Origin: Incurvaria masculella
Taxonomy: Eukaryota > Arthropoda > Insecta > Lepidoptera > Incurvariidae
Assembly (NCBI GenBank): GCA_946894095.1
Contig: OX335652.1
Location: 5,789,001 to 5,853,000 of the forward strand
Length of the DNA: 64,000 nt
Direction of reading: 5' to 3'
The notes under the pieces were generated by a model, which searched no databases, was not told the DNA's origin, and saw nothing but the letters and a program-made list of their open reading frames with translations. Position 1 is the first letter of the stretch, and each line of letters starts with the position of its first letter. Shown here in pieces: positions 18,895 to 29,700 of this stretch. A program made the position numbers and the translations under genes.

Positions 18895-20052
18895 TCTAAT
18901 CTAATAAATATTATAAAGGGGAAAGTTTGTAATAATGGATGGATGGATGGATGGATGGATGGATGGATGGATGGATGGATGGATGTTTGTTACTCTTTCA
19001 CGTAAAAACTACTGAATGGATTCTAATGAAACTTTACAATAATATAGCTTATACATCAGAATAACACATAGGCTACAATTTATGTGCCCATGGGCTTTAG
19101 AACTTTCACGGGGCTGCGAAAACGATGCCGGTAGCGATACTTCACACTAGGGGGAGAGGAGCCGGGGGCGGTGGCGGGGAGCGGCGGCGGGGGGAGGGCA
19201 GACGTCGTGACTGTTTGGTGTCCGTTTGGCGAATTTTCAAGGCACTAGCGATTTGTAAAACTTAGTACATGTACATTTAACTACCCGGGAATTAGGATTG
19301 GCTAAATAGAATTCAGTTCCGCTTACGCTAAGATGGGGCTGTCATACAAACTGCAATGCTATGCACGGCTCGGCTTTGCGGCGGCAGCGCTTACTTTTAC
19401 TGAAGTACGGCTTTTGTTATTTCCTGCAACTTTAGGACTACTTGGCATCACGCTAAATCGCCGGAGGAGCGACCAACAGAAAAAAATCCTTGAGAACCAA
19501 TTACTCGATTTAGATGTGCATTGTATCTACGTCTAGCCTGATTCTACTAAAAACTTATAGATTACATAATATAACGCTTCATTACCAGAAGGGTAAGTAG
19601 TGAGTCTTAAAGTCTTATAACATGCGAACCACTTACCTGATTTATGTGCGTATTTTATCAATGTATAGCATCTCTGGGAGCAGTCAGGTTCGAGATGGGT
19701 AACTGTTTTTGATGTTGAGGCTGGCTGTGGGTTGGAGTCCACGCAAAACTTACCTACGTTACACGTTACTTACTAGGTAAGCAATGTAGCAGTGAAAGTG
19801 CAGAAAGGTTCTCGCGGCAAATGTTTTTTTTTAAATAGCCACCAAACGTCAACGAAGCTCTAAATGGGAATTATTGGATGTTTCTCATTAAATCATGCTA
19901 TTTCGGCTCGAACGATCTTGATTAAATTTGGTACATGGATACATTGTCCTAGACCAGTTTGACCATATTTTGGACCAGTCATGTGGGCTACTTTTTATCC
20001 ATGAGATAATTTAGCCGACACTAACCCGAGCGGAGCCGGGTACCGCAGCTAG
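18895..20052 (+). mobile_element. complete non-autonomous Helitron, copy 1
   Basis: It starts with TC (TCTAATCTAATAAATATTAT, after an A). It carries a GGAT microsatellite (about 18936-18984) and ends with the hairpin ACCCGAGCGGAGCCGGGT followed by ACCGCAGCTAG, before a T. TC start, 3' hairpin, CTAG and A/T insertion are the Helitron hallmarks. It is about 1.16 kb and encodes no Rep/helicase. It includes a G-rich block (19147-19200) and a 5S/SINE-like segment (19665-19785). Confidence 0.85.
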
Positions 20053-21182
20053 TAAATATTATAAAGGGGAAAGTTTGTAATAATGGATGGATGGATGAAT
20101 GGATGGATGGATGGATGGATGGATGTTTGTTACTCTTTCACGTAAAAACTACTGAATGGATTCTAATGAAACTTTACAATAATATAGCTTATACATCAGA
20201 ATAACACATAGGCTACAATTTATGTGCCCATGGGCTTTAGAACTTTCACGGGGCTGCGAAAACGATGCCGGTAGCGATACTTCACACTAGGGGGAGAGGA
20301 GCCGGGGGCGCTGGCGGGGAGCGGCGGCGGGGGGAGGGCAGACGTCGTGACTGTTTGGTGTCCGTTTGGCGAATTTTCAAGGCACTAGCGATTTGTAAAA
20401 CTTAGTACATGTACATTTAACTACCCGGGAATTAGGATTGGCTAAATAGAATTCAGTTCCGCTTACGCTAAGATGGGGCTGTCATACAAACTGCAATGCT
20501 ATGCACGGCTCGGCTTTGCGGCGGCAGCGCTTACTTTTACTGAAGTACGGCTTGGTATTTCCTGCAACTTTAGGACTACTTGGCATCACGCTAAATCGCC
20601 GGAGGAGCGACCAACAGAATAAAATCCTTGAGAACCAATTACTCGATTTAGATGTGCATTGTATCTACGTCTAGCCTGATTCTACTAAAAACTTATAGAT
20701 TACATAATATAACGCTTCATTACCAGAAGGGTAAGTAGTGAGTCTTAAAGTCTTATAACATGCGAACCACTTACCTGATTTATATGCGTATTTTATCAAT
20801 GTATAGCATCTCTGGGAGCAGTCAGGTTCGAGATGGGTTACTGTTTTCGATGTTGAGGCTGGCTGTGGGTTGGAGTCCACGCAAAACTTACCTACGTTAC
20901 ACGTTACTTGCTAGGTAAGCAATGTAGCAGTGAAAGTGCAGAAAGGTTCTCGCGGCAAATGTTTTTTTTTTAAATAGCCACCAAACGCTCTAAATGGGAA
21001 TTATTGGATGTTTCTCATTAAATCATGCTATTTCGGCTCGAACGATCTTGATTAAATTTGGTACATGGATACATTGTCCTGGACCAGTTTGACCCTATTT
21101 TGGACCAGTCATGTGGGCTACTTTTTATCCATGAGATATTTTAGCCGACACTAACCCGAGCGGAGCCGGGTACCGCAGCTAG
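20053..21182 (+). mobile_element. Helitron copy 2, head-to-tail with copy 1
   Basis: It is nearly identical to copy 1. Differences include a shorter microsatellite, a few substitutions and the missing 'tcaacgaag' near 20987. It begins directly at the copy 1 CTAG, without the first seven or so bases (TCTAATC), and ends with its own hairpin and CTAG at 21179-21182. Confidence 0.85.
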
Positions 21183-21194
21183 TTTGAAATAAAT

Positions 21195-21895
21195 TTGAAT
21201 TTGGAATTCCTAACCAAACGGCGGGGACGCTTACTTTTACTAATTGTACCGAAATACGGCTTGCTATTTCCCGCAACTTTAGGATTACTTGGCATCACGC
21301 TAAATCGCCAGAGGTGCGACCAATAGAATAAAATCCTTGAGAACCAATTACTCAATTTAGATGCGGATTGTATCTACGTCTAGCCTGATTCTACCTAAAA
21401 CTTATAGGCTACATACTATAACGCTTCATTATCAGAGGGGTGAGTAGTGAGTGTTAAATTCTTATAGCTTGCGAACCACTTACCCGATTTATGTGCATAT
21501 TTTATCAATGTATAGCATCTCTGGGAGCAGTCAGGTTTGAGATGGGTTACTGTTTTCGAAGTTAAGGCTGGCTGTGGGTTGGAGTCCACGCAAAACTTAC
21601 CTACGTTACAAGTTACTTACTTACTAGGTAAGCTATGTAGCAGTGCAAAGTGCAGAAAGGTTCTGGCGGCAAATGCTTTTTTTTTAAATAGCGACCAAAT
21701 TTCAACGAAGCTCTAAATGGGAATGATTGGATGTTTCTCATTAAATCATGCTATTTAGGCTCGAACGATCTTGATTCAATTTGGTAGATGGATACATTGT
21801 CCTGGACCAGTTTGACCCTATTTTGGACCAGTCATGTGGGCTACTTTTTATCCATGAAATGATTTAGCCGATACTAACCCTAACGGAGCAGCTAG
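21195..21895 (+). mobile_element. Helitron copy 3, 5'-truncated and diverged
   Basis: It aligns with the last 700 bp of copies 1 and 2, beginning at the 'ggcggggacgcttactttta' block. The 3' hairpin is damaged ('ctaaccctaacggagcagct') but CTAG is kept at 21892-21895. It is immediately followed by a LINE fragment. Confidence 0.75.
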
Positions 21896-22440
21896 TCAAG
21901 GATAAAGCCAAGCTCGCCTCAAAAAAGCTGGGAGTCCTCAACAGGGTGCGTCAGAATTTCACGCCTGACCAAGAACTGCTCCTCTACAAGGCGCAGATAA
22001 GGTCTTGCGTGGAGTACTGTTCGCATTTGTGGGACGGCTCAGCTAAGTATCTGATTGGCACCCTGGACTCGATATAGCGTCGTGCCGTGCGTCTCGTTGA
22101 CGATCCCAAGGTATCCCTAAATTTAGAGACCCTTCAACTCCGAAGAGATGTAGGGTCTGTCGCTGTATTCTATCGTCTTTACCATGGAGAGTGCTCTTCG
22201 GAGTTGCATAACGTTGTCAAACGTCACCATTCTATCATCCTACAACGCGGAGCAGGCAGGGAATGCACCCATTCACTGTCGACATTCCTAAAATAAGAAC
22301 CCACCGATCCTCTAGATCTTTTATCTATAGGGTCGGTAAACTATGGAATGGACTCCCTGCCGAAGTTTTTCCCTCAAAGTACAATCTGGGGTCCTCCAAA
22401 CATGGTGTGAAGAAGGACCTGGCCGGCCGTTAACTAATTG
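21896..22440 (+). pseudogene. non-LTR retrotransposon C-terminal region
   Basis: It encodes KKLGVLNRVRQNFTPDQELL then KAQIRSCVEYCSHLWDGSAK, a stop, RRAVRLVDDP, LYHGECSSELHN and finally RSSRSFIYRVGKLWNGLPAE. This is the region after the RT of a LINE polyprotein. The internal TAG at about 22077 and later frame changes disable it. The same family supplies 854-1040 and 24405-25560. Confidence 0.75.
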
Positions 22441-23955
22441 GAAAAAATTTTGTTTTTGCCAATTTGTTAACGGTGATTACTAATTTTATTCAAAATTACA
22501 AAGGAACGTAACTCAAAAACGTGACGTGGTAGATTTTTTTTGTTATCACATTTGGAGTGTCGCCCGAGTAATTGTGTTTAAGAGAGTCGTTATCCTATCA
22601 TATAACTACGGGTGATAACTGTTTACATGCTCTTAATGTTTAATTATGCTTATGAAATTTTGGATTCTAAAATATTTTGTCAAAATTTACGTCTGTATTT
22701 TTATTTTCTGAACTGAACATTTTAATCAGTTTATTAAAAGTCAACACTTTTCTTTAGTTTGTCGCATAACATTACTTTACAGGATTTGTTCCATGTAAGC
22801 GACACTATTGACTGGCGCAATAATACAGGTATTTTTTTCAAAATCAACGAATTCGATTCGCGGCTAGGGAAACCAAAAAATCAAAAATCAAATAATGCAT
22901 TTTTCGTTTTTATCAAAATCCGTAAGAGGAGTGATCCTTTGAGTGTTTTTCGCTATTTCTTATAGTTTCTGATCTAGCCCTAAAGGCCCACTGGAAAAGT
23001 TTACCCTGTATATGTTTTAGATTGGAAAATATTGATTGGCTAATAAGCATTAGAAAAAGTTCTAACTGAAAATACAGACATTTACAAAAAATTAAAACAC
23101 ACAGAGGCTTAAAGCTGTGTTCCTCATACAATAGTAGTTTACTAATCATTTGAAAAACACTGTTCCATTTTGCTTGATATTTGGTACCTAATATTCTACA
23201 AAAAATATCTGTGTCTGCACGCTTTTGTTTTGCTGAAAATTCTAAAGCAAGTCAATAACAGGCAAAATAAAATCTTCATACAAATTTTCTTTTAACTGTT
23301 TTGTGACACAGGATACATTTTTCGAAAAAAAAAACAAGTGCAGACATAGATATTTGTTGCCTGATATTAAATCCCACATCCGGTTTGTATGGGGAGCGTA
23401 ATTTTCTGATGCTTACGGTCCCACCGTTAGTTAATAACTTGGTTCAGATGAATCCTCTGGAATGCAATAATTAATTTTAATACATAAATAAGTACATATA
23501 AACGACCCACCGTTTTATTAACCTTTTCCTACCTCTTGATCTAATTAACATTATAAGTAAATATACTTTTTCGTATTAAACAGGTACGTCGCTTATTCCA
23601 AGGAATGTGGTATGTATTTATGTTTAATTTCATTAATGTATTGTTGTATCGTGAAATATTACAAAAATCTTAAAACATAAATGTATACTTTGTAACAATA
23701 GTATGCTGACCGTACCGTTCGTTGGACAAGTACAAGCCGCCATTTCTATATAGTTTATTTAATGAACTGGCTTTATACGGTGGATGAGACACTAATTGTA
23801 ATTGCAAAAATAGTTATCACTTCAGTAAATGCATCACTGAGACTTTAAATGCATCTGCTGACGTTTTTATGAATTTACAGTGTGTGAAATCAATCATCAA
23901 TCAATTCGGAGTCACCTTAGTAAAAAAAAAATAACTATAGTAGTTCGATCCAAAA
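22441..23955. other. unassigned AT-rich sequence
   Basis: About 1.5 kb with no recognised gene or repeat. Short frames at 22759-22965 and 22913-23149 lack motifs. Confidence 0.4.
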
Positions 23956-23979
23956 ACACTTTAAAAAAGTGACGATTTT

Positions 23980-24250
23980 CAGCCCATGCAAACTTTGGGA
24001 TGTCCTTTACTTTTGTCCTACGATTCACGCCACCACTGCGAGAGTTTTTCACAATCGGGATTTTTTTCTAGCTTCCTACTCAACGCTACTGGCGTGCGCC
24101 ATATGCCACGCGGCATATGGCGCACGCCAGGACCTCAACAAAAAGGCGCCCGACGGCGCCTATGGACTTTCGGACCTTCACAGAGGCTGCGAAAACCATG
24201 CCCGCCGGCCCAGTGCTAATTCACACCATGTTTTAAGGACCCCTGCGGGT
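23980..24250 (+). mobile_element. Helitron-like fragment with strong hairpin
   Basis: Phrases such as 'ggactttcggaccttcacag', 'ggctgcgaaaaccatgcc' and 'taattcacacc' parallel 19090-19150 of the Helitron. At 24089-24130 a perfect 19-bp inverted repeat (CTGGCGTGCGCCATATGCC and its complement) encloses a 4-base loop. Its class is inferred only. Confidence 0.4.
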
Positions 24251-24256
24251 CTACTA

Positions 24257-24401
24257 GGCGATTTGCATTCAAACGTTCGAGTCTGACTCAACCAATCACG
24301 AACGTATCTCATAATGACATAACTCGAAATAGCGGTAACGTCCACTTCTGATTGGTGCAAAATTGATCGAGTCGGACTCGAACGTTCGAATGCAAATAGC
24401 C
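24257..24401. mobile_element. 145-bp MITE
   Basis: Terminal inverted repeats of about 33 bp: 'ggcgatttgcattcaaacg' continuing to 'gtctgactc' on the left, and its near complement ending 'gaatgcaaatagcc' on the right. The centre is noncoding. Confidence 0.7.
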
Positions 24402-24404
24402 CGG

Positions 24405-25560
24405 TACTTAAGCAGGTTGTACTTTGAGTGAAAAACTTCAGCAGGGAGTCGATTTCATAGTTTACCGACCCTTAAGGTGACCCGGTGAGGATCGGTGGGT
24501 TCTTATTTTGGGAGTGTCGACAGTGAATGGGTGCATTCCTTGCCTGTTCCGCGTTGTGCTGTCGTAAAAAGGGGACGGAGGGACATGGTTATGCAGTTCC
24601 GAAGAGCACTCTCCATGGTAAAGAAGATAGAATACAGCGACTATGTAGGGTCTACATCCCTTCGGAGTCAATAGCGGACAATACTTCATGCAAAACCTTA
24701 TCTGCGCCTTGTACAGAAGCAGTTATTGGTCAGGCGTGAAATACTTACGCACCCTGTTGAGGACACCCAGCTTTTATGAGGTTAGCTTGGCTTTATCCTC
24801 GATATGAAGTCCAAAATTAAGGTCGAATTCCAATGTGGTCGTCAATACGCAGAGTTGTACATTGGAAGGTCGGAGCTATACTGAAAGGTGTCTTCTTTGC
24901 ACTGAATGTGCAATGTCTTGCTCAATCAATGTCGCCCAAATTGAGCAGACCATTAATTTGCAGCAAGAAAAGGGGTGGGGACAGCACATAGCCCTGCGGT
25001 ACGCCGGCGTTCAGTGACATGGCTTTGGAGCAACAACCGTCAACCAAGACTTTTATGTTGCGGACATGCCGAAAGTCGGCGATCTAGTCACATAGGTCGG
25101 ATGGAAGGCCATAGGAGAGCAGCGTGGAAAGTAGTGCCCTATGCCAGACCCGACCAAATGCTTTCGTGATATCCAGGCCGATGGCCATACCTTCGGCATT
25201 ATGTTCGAGCGCTGCGCTTATCTCACGTGAGATAGAGATTAAGAGATACCCAGCAGATCGATTCGGACGAAAGCCATATCGGTGATCGCTGAGGATTTCA
25301 TTATTATCTAAATACCTCATCAACAGAGAGTTAATGATGCGCTCCGTCACTTTGCAAAGAAGAGAGATAATGGCTATAGGTCGGTAGTTGGCCGAATCTG
25401 ATCGATCCCCTTTTTTTGTCACGGGCTAAGCGTTGGCAGATTTCCAAGCTGCAGGCACACATCAAGTGGAATAGGATAGGCGGTGAAGGCGGGTTAGGAC
25501 AGGAACTAATTCTGGATAACATTTCTTCAACACCAGCGCAGGAATATCATCAGGGCCACT
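24405..25560 (-). pseudogene. LINE remnant with RT motifs
   Basis: The minus-strand frame at 25084-25422 reads KKGDRSDSANYRPIAIISLL, CKVTERIINSLLMRYL, HRYGFRPNRSAGYLL and GLDITKAFGRVWHRALLSTL, which are RT motifs 0 to A of a LINE (the D of LDITKAF is the first catalytic Asp). Downstream, 24462-24689 carries LYHGECSSELHN and further C-terminal pieces matching 21896-22440. The YADD box region is lost and several frames are broken. Confidence 0.75.
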
Positions 25561-25659
25561 CGCTTTTCTGGAATTTAATTTAATTGTTCTTTAAGTATAA
25601 ACTACATGGTCTTAACCCTTAGATACGTCTAGATTTTTGAAGAATAAACCTTTTATATA

Positions 25660-26180
25660 TTCAATTCAAATCTTTGTAGCATCAAAATGTTGTAAATAAA
25701 CATAAAATAGGTATAGGTGCAGTTATTGATAATTCTAACGAAACTGATTACGAGGATGGAATTACAATTTTGATATCTGAGATGGCAAATGAAATTAAAT
25801 CGTTATAAAATAAATGAGGGAATAAAAACTTTTATGTAGAGACAATATTAATTTCCGATGTCATCTCATGTTTTTAGCGCGAGCGAAGCCGCGGGCAAAA
25901 TCTAGTGTAGTATATGCAGAGGTACTTTAAGTGAATTGACATTTTATAAATTTAATTCGAATCTTTGTTGTATCAAAATGATGTAAATAAATTCAAAAAT
26001 TGGTATGGGTGCAGTTGTTGTAGATTCTAAGAAAGTTAATTACGAAAATGGGCTATTTTTTTTATTCTGAGATAGCTAAATGATATTAAATACGTTATAG
26101 GGAAGAATAAAGGAACGCAAACTTTTATGGAGAAACAATATTAATTTCCGATGTCATTAAACTGTTTCTAGCGCATGTAT
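25660..26180 (+). mobile_element. two adjacent Helitron-like elements of the second family
   Basis: 25660-25905 ends with 'gcgcgagcgaagccgcgggc', AAAATCTAG and T. A second related copy (25940-26180) repeats 'tcaaaatgatgtaaataaat', 'ggtatgggtgcagtt' and 'aatattaatttccgatgtca' but stops at 'tctagcgcatg' without the terminus. Both resemble 9040-9278. Confidence 0.6.
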
Positions 26181-26473
26181 CTGTGTAAACGAAAGGTTAA
26201 GCACAAATGACGAACAATGAATATGGGTTTAAATTTATTTATTTCGATTTTGGTTCTTTCATTAACAAACACCTTAATTACACAATTAAGATCAGATAAA
26301 GATGACGGCAAAAAATATTATGTGAACTAAATATTTTAGAGCTAATATTTTAGAAATATATATAAAAGAATAGTTTGACTCCAAAAATAATGCATATTGA
26401 AAGAAAATGTTGCAAACCTGAAGACTTCATCAATGTTTAGGTACTGTGCTTATTTAAAATGTGTAAGGCCTTT

Positions 26474-26479
26474 TTTATT
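26474..26479 (-). terminator. candidate polyadenylation signal AATAAA
   Basis: AATAAA on the minus strand about 290 bases after the stop of the giant Kazal frame. Overlapping AATAAA copies at 26234-26243 are an alternative about 525 bases downstream. Neither is confirmed by transcript data. Confidence 0.35.
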
Positions 26480-26766
26480 CTATAAGTCGTCTTGTGAAAA
26501 CCGGTTCAAACCATTTAGTACAAGTTCAGGCTCAGTTAATATAGAAGACAATTATAATACAGTCGCGCTTGGTAGATATTTCATGATATTTAAATTTAAG
26601 GCGCAAATATAAGAAACGTAGTTTTCCGGTTCATTCCTCGATCTTCATCATAATGAAGGTTTTTTTTGCCTATACATCTCAAGCAAAAGTGGATTTGAAT
26701 TATGGATACACATTTCTATCACTATTTCCGCATTAACATATATATGCAAGGTAACATTAAATCGTA

Positions 26767-29700
26767 TCAATTATCATCAGTCACATCATAAGCGACGTCG
26801 TCTGCATCGTAAACATTATAATCGCATTCATCACATTCGTCCCTGCAAACAACTGTTATGGGTGATCGACCATCTTGTTCTCTACGAAAGTTTTCACAGT
26901 CCAAGTCGCAAATGTTATCATAGCTAAGTTCGTCCGAACCACAAACTGGAGCGTAGGTAAAGGGGCATGAGCAGCGTATTTCTTCTTCTATGCAAATATT
27001 GCAAGCATTTTTGCAGCGTATTTCAATTGAAGGCAGATTTTCAGCTTTCCTACGTAAGTTTTCGCAGTCAAAAACACACATATTGTCGTAGGTATGATCG
27101 TCAGAACCACAGACAGGAACGTAATCCTTTGTGCACTTACAACCAATAGTCAAACAGTTATTTGTAACTTTTTTGAAACAAAGTAAAATTCTCAAAAGAC
27201 TATTGACCTTGCAATTTTTGATTAATTTGAACATTTCATCAGGACTCAGGCTATTAAAGGTTTTTGCGCTGACACCACAAAAAACCTCATCCTTTTCAGG
27301 GCAGCGGCAAGGATCGTCTTTAGGACAATGGCCACAGGCCTTCTTACACCGGATCCCGATTGATGGTTTACCTTCCTTTTCGAGCTGCTTGTTTTTGCAT
27401 TTTAATTCGCACAAGTTTTTGTAAGTTTTTCCATCTTTGCCGCATACGGGCTCGTATATGTCGGGGCAATGGCATGGGTGAACCACTGGACATTTGTCAC
27501 AGGCCTTCTTACACCGGATTCCGATTAATGGTTTACCTTCCTTTTCGAGCTGCTTGTTTCTGCAGTTGAATTCGCACAAGTTTTTGTAAGTTTTTCCATC
27601 CGTGCCGCATACGGGCTGGTATATGTCGGGGCAGTGGCATGGGTGAACTACTGGACATTTGTCACAAGCCTTCTTACACCGGATTCCGATTAATGGTAAA
27701 CCTTCCTTTTCGAGCTGCTTGTTTTTGCATTTTAATTCGCACAAGTTTTTGTAAGTTTTTCCATCTTTGCCGCATACGGGCTCGTATATGTCGGGGCAGT
27801 GGCATGGGTGAACCACTGGACATTTGTCACAGGCCTTCTTACACCGGATTCCGATTAACGGTTTACCTTCCTTTTCGAGCTGCTTGTTTCTGCAGTTGAA
27901 TTCGCACAAGTTTTTGTAAGTTTTTCCATCCGTGCCGCATACGGGCTCGTATATGTCGGGACAGTGGCATGGGTGAACCACTGGACATTTGTCACAGGCC
28001 TTCTTACACCGGATTCCGATTAATGGTTTACCTTCCTTTTCGAGCTGCTTGTTTCTGCAGTTGAATTCGCACAAGTTTTTGTAAGTTTTTCCATCCGTGC
28101 CGCATACGGGCTCGTATATGTCGGGGCAGTGGCATGGGTGAACCACTGGACATTTGTTACAGGCCTTCTTACACTGGATTCCGATTAATGGTTTACCTTC
28201 CTTTTCGAGCTGCTTGTTTTTGCATTTTAATTCGCACAAGTTTTTGTAAGTTTTTCCATCTTTGCCGCATACGGGCTCGTATATGTCGGGGCAGTGGCAT
28301 GGGTGAACCACTGGACATTTGTCACAGGCCTTCTTACACCGGATTCCGATTAATGGTTTACCTTCCTTTTCGAGCTGCTTGTTTCTGCAGTTGAATTCGC
28401 ACAAGTTTTTGTAAGTTTTTCCATCCGTGCCGCATACGGGCTCGTATATGTCGGGGCAGTGGCATGGGTGAACTACTGGACATTTGTCACAAGCCTTCTT
28501 ACACCGGATTCCGATTAATGGTTTACCTTCCTTTTCGAGCTGCTTGTTTTTGCATTTTAATTCGCACAAGTTTTTGTAAGTTTTTCCATCTTTGCCGCAT
28601 ACGGGCTCGTATATGTCGGGGCAGTGGCATGGGTGAACCACTGGACATTTGTCACAGGCTTTCTTACACCGGATTCCGATTAATGGTTTACCTCCCTTTT
28701 CGAGCTGCTTGTTTCTGCAGTTGAATTCGCACAAGTTTTTGTAAGTTTTTCCATCCGTGCCGCATACGGGCTCGTATGTGTCGGGGCAGTGGCATGGGTG
28801 AACCACTGGACATTTGTCACAGGCCTTCTTACACCGGATTCCGATTAATGGTTTACCTTCCTTTTCGAGCTGCTTGTTTCTGCAGTTGAATTCGCACAAG
28901 TTTTTGTAAGTTTTTCCATCCGTGCCGCATACGGGCTCGTATATGTCGGGGCAGTGGCATGGGTGAACCACTGGACATTTGTCACAGGCCTTCTTACACC
29001 GGATTCCGATTAATGGTTTACCTTCCTTTTCGAGCTGCTTGTTTTTGCATTTTAATTCGCACAAGTTTTTGTAAGTTTTTCCATCTTTGCCGCATACGGG
29101 CTCGTATATGTCGGGGCAGTGGCATGGGTGAACCACTGGACATTTGTCACAGGCTTTCTTACACCGGATTCCGATTAATGGTTTACCTCCCTTTTCGAGC
29201 TGCTTGTTTCTGCAGTTGAATTCGCACAAGTTTTTGTAAGTTTTTCCATCCGTGCCGCATACGGGCTCGTATGTGTCGGGGCAGTGGCATGGGTGAACCA
29301 CTGGACATTTGTCACAGGCCTTCTTACACCAGATTCCGATTAATGGTTTACCTTCCTTTTCGAGCTGCTTGTTTCTGCAGTTGAATTCGCACAAGTTTTT
29401 GTAAGTTTTTCCATCCGTGCCGCATACGGGCTCGTATATGTCGGGACAGTGGCATGGGTGAACCACTGGACATTTGTCACAGGCCTTCTTACACCGGATT
29501 CCGATTAATGGTTTACCTTCCTTTTCGAGCTGCTTGTTTCTGCAGTTGAATTCGCACAAGTTTTTGTAAGTTTTTCCATCCGTGCCGCATACGGGCTCGT
29601 ATATGTCGGGGCAGTGGCATGGGTGAACTACTGGACATTTGTCACAGGCCTTCTTACACCGGATTCCGATTAATGGTTTACCTTCCTTTTCGAGCTGCTT

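Noticed and set aside
19533..20880. 69-codon minus-strand frames in Helitron copies
   Set aside because: The same frame appears in each Helitron copy and spans the captured 5S-like block. It is not a protein.
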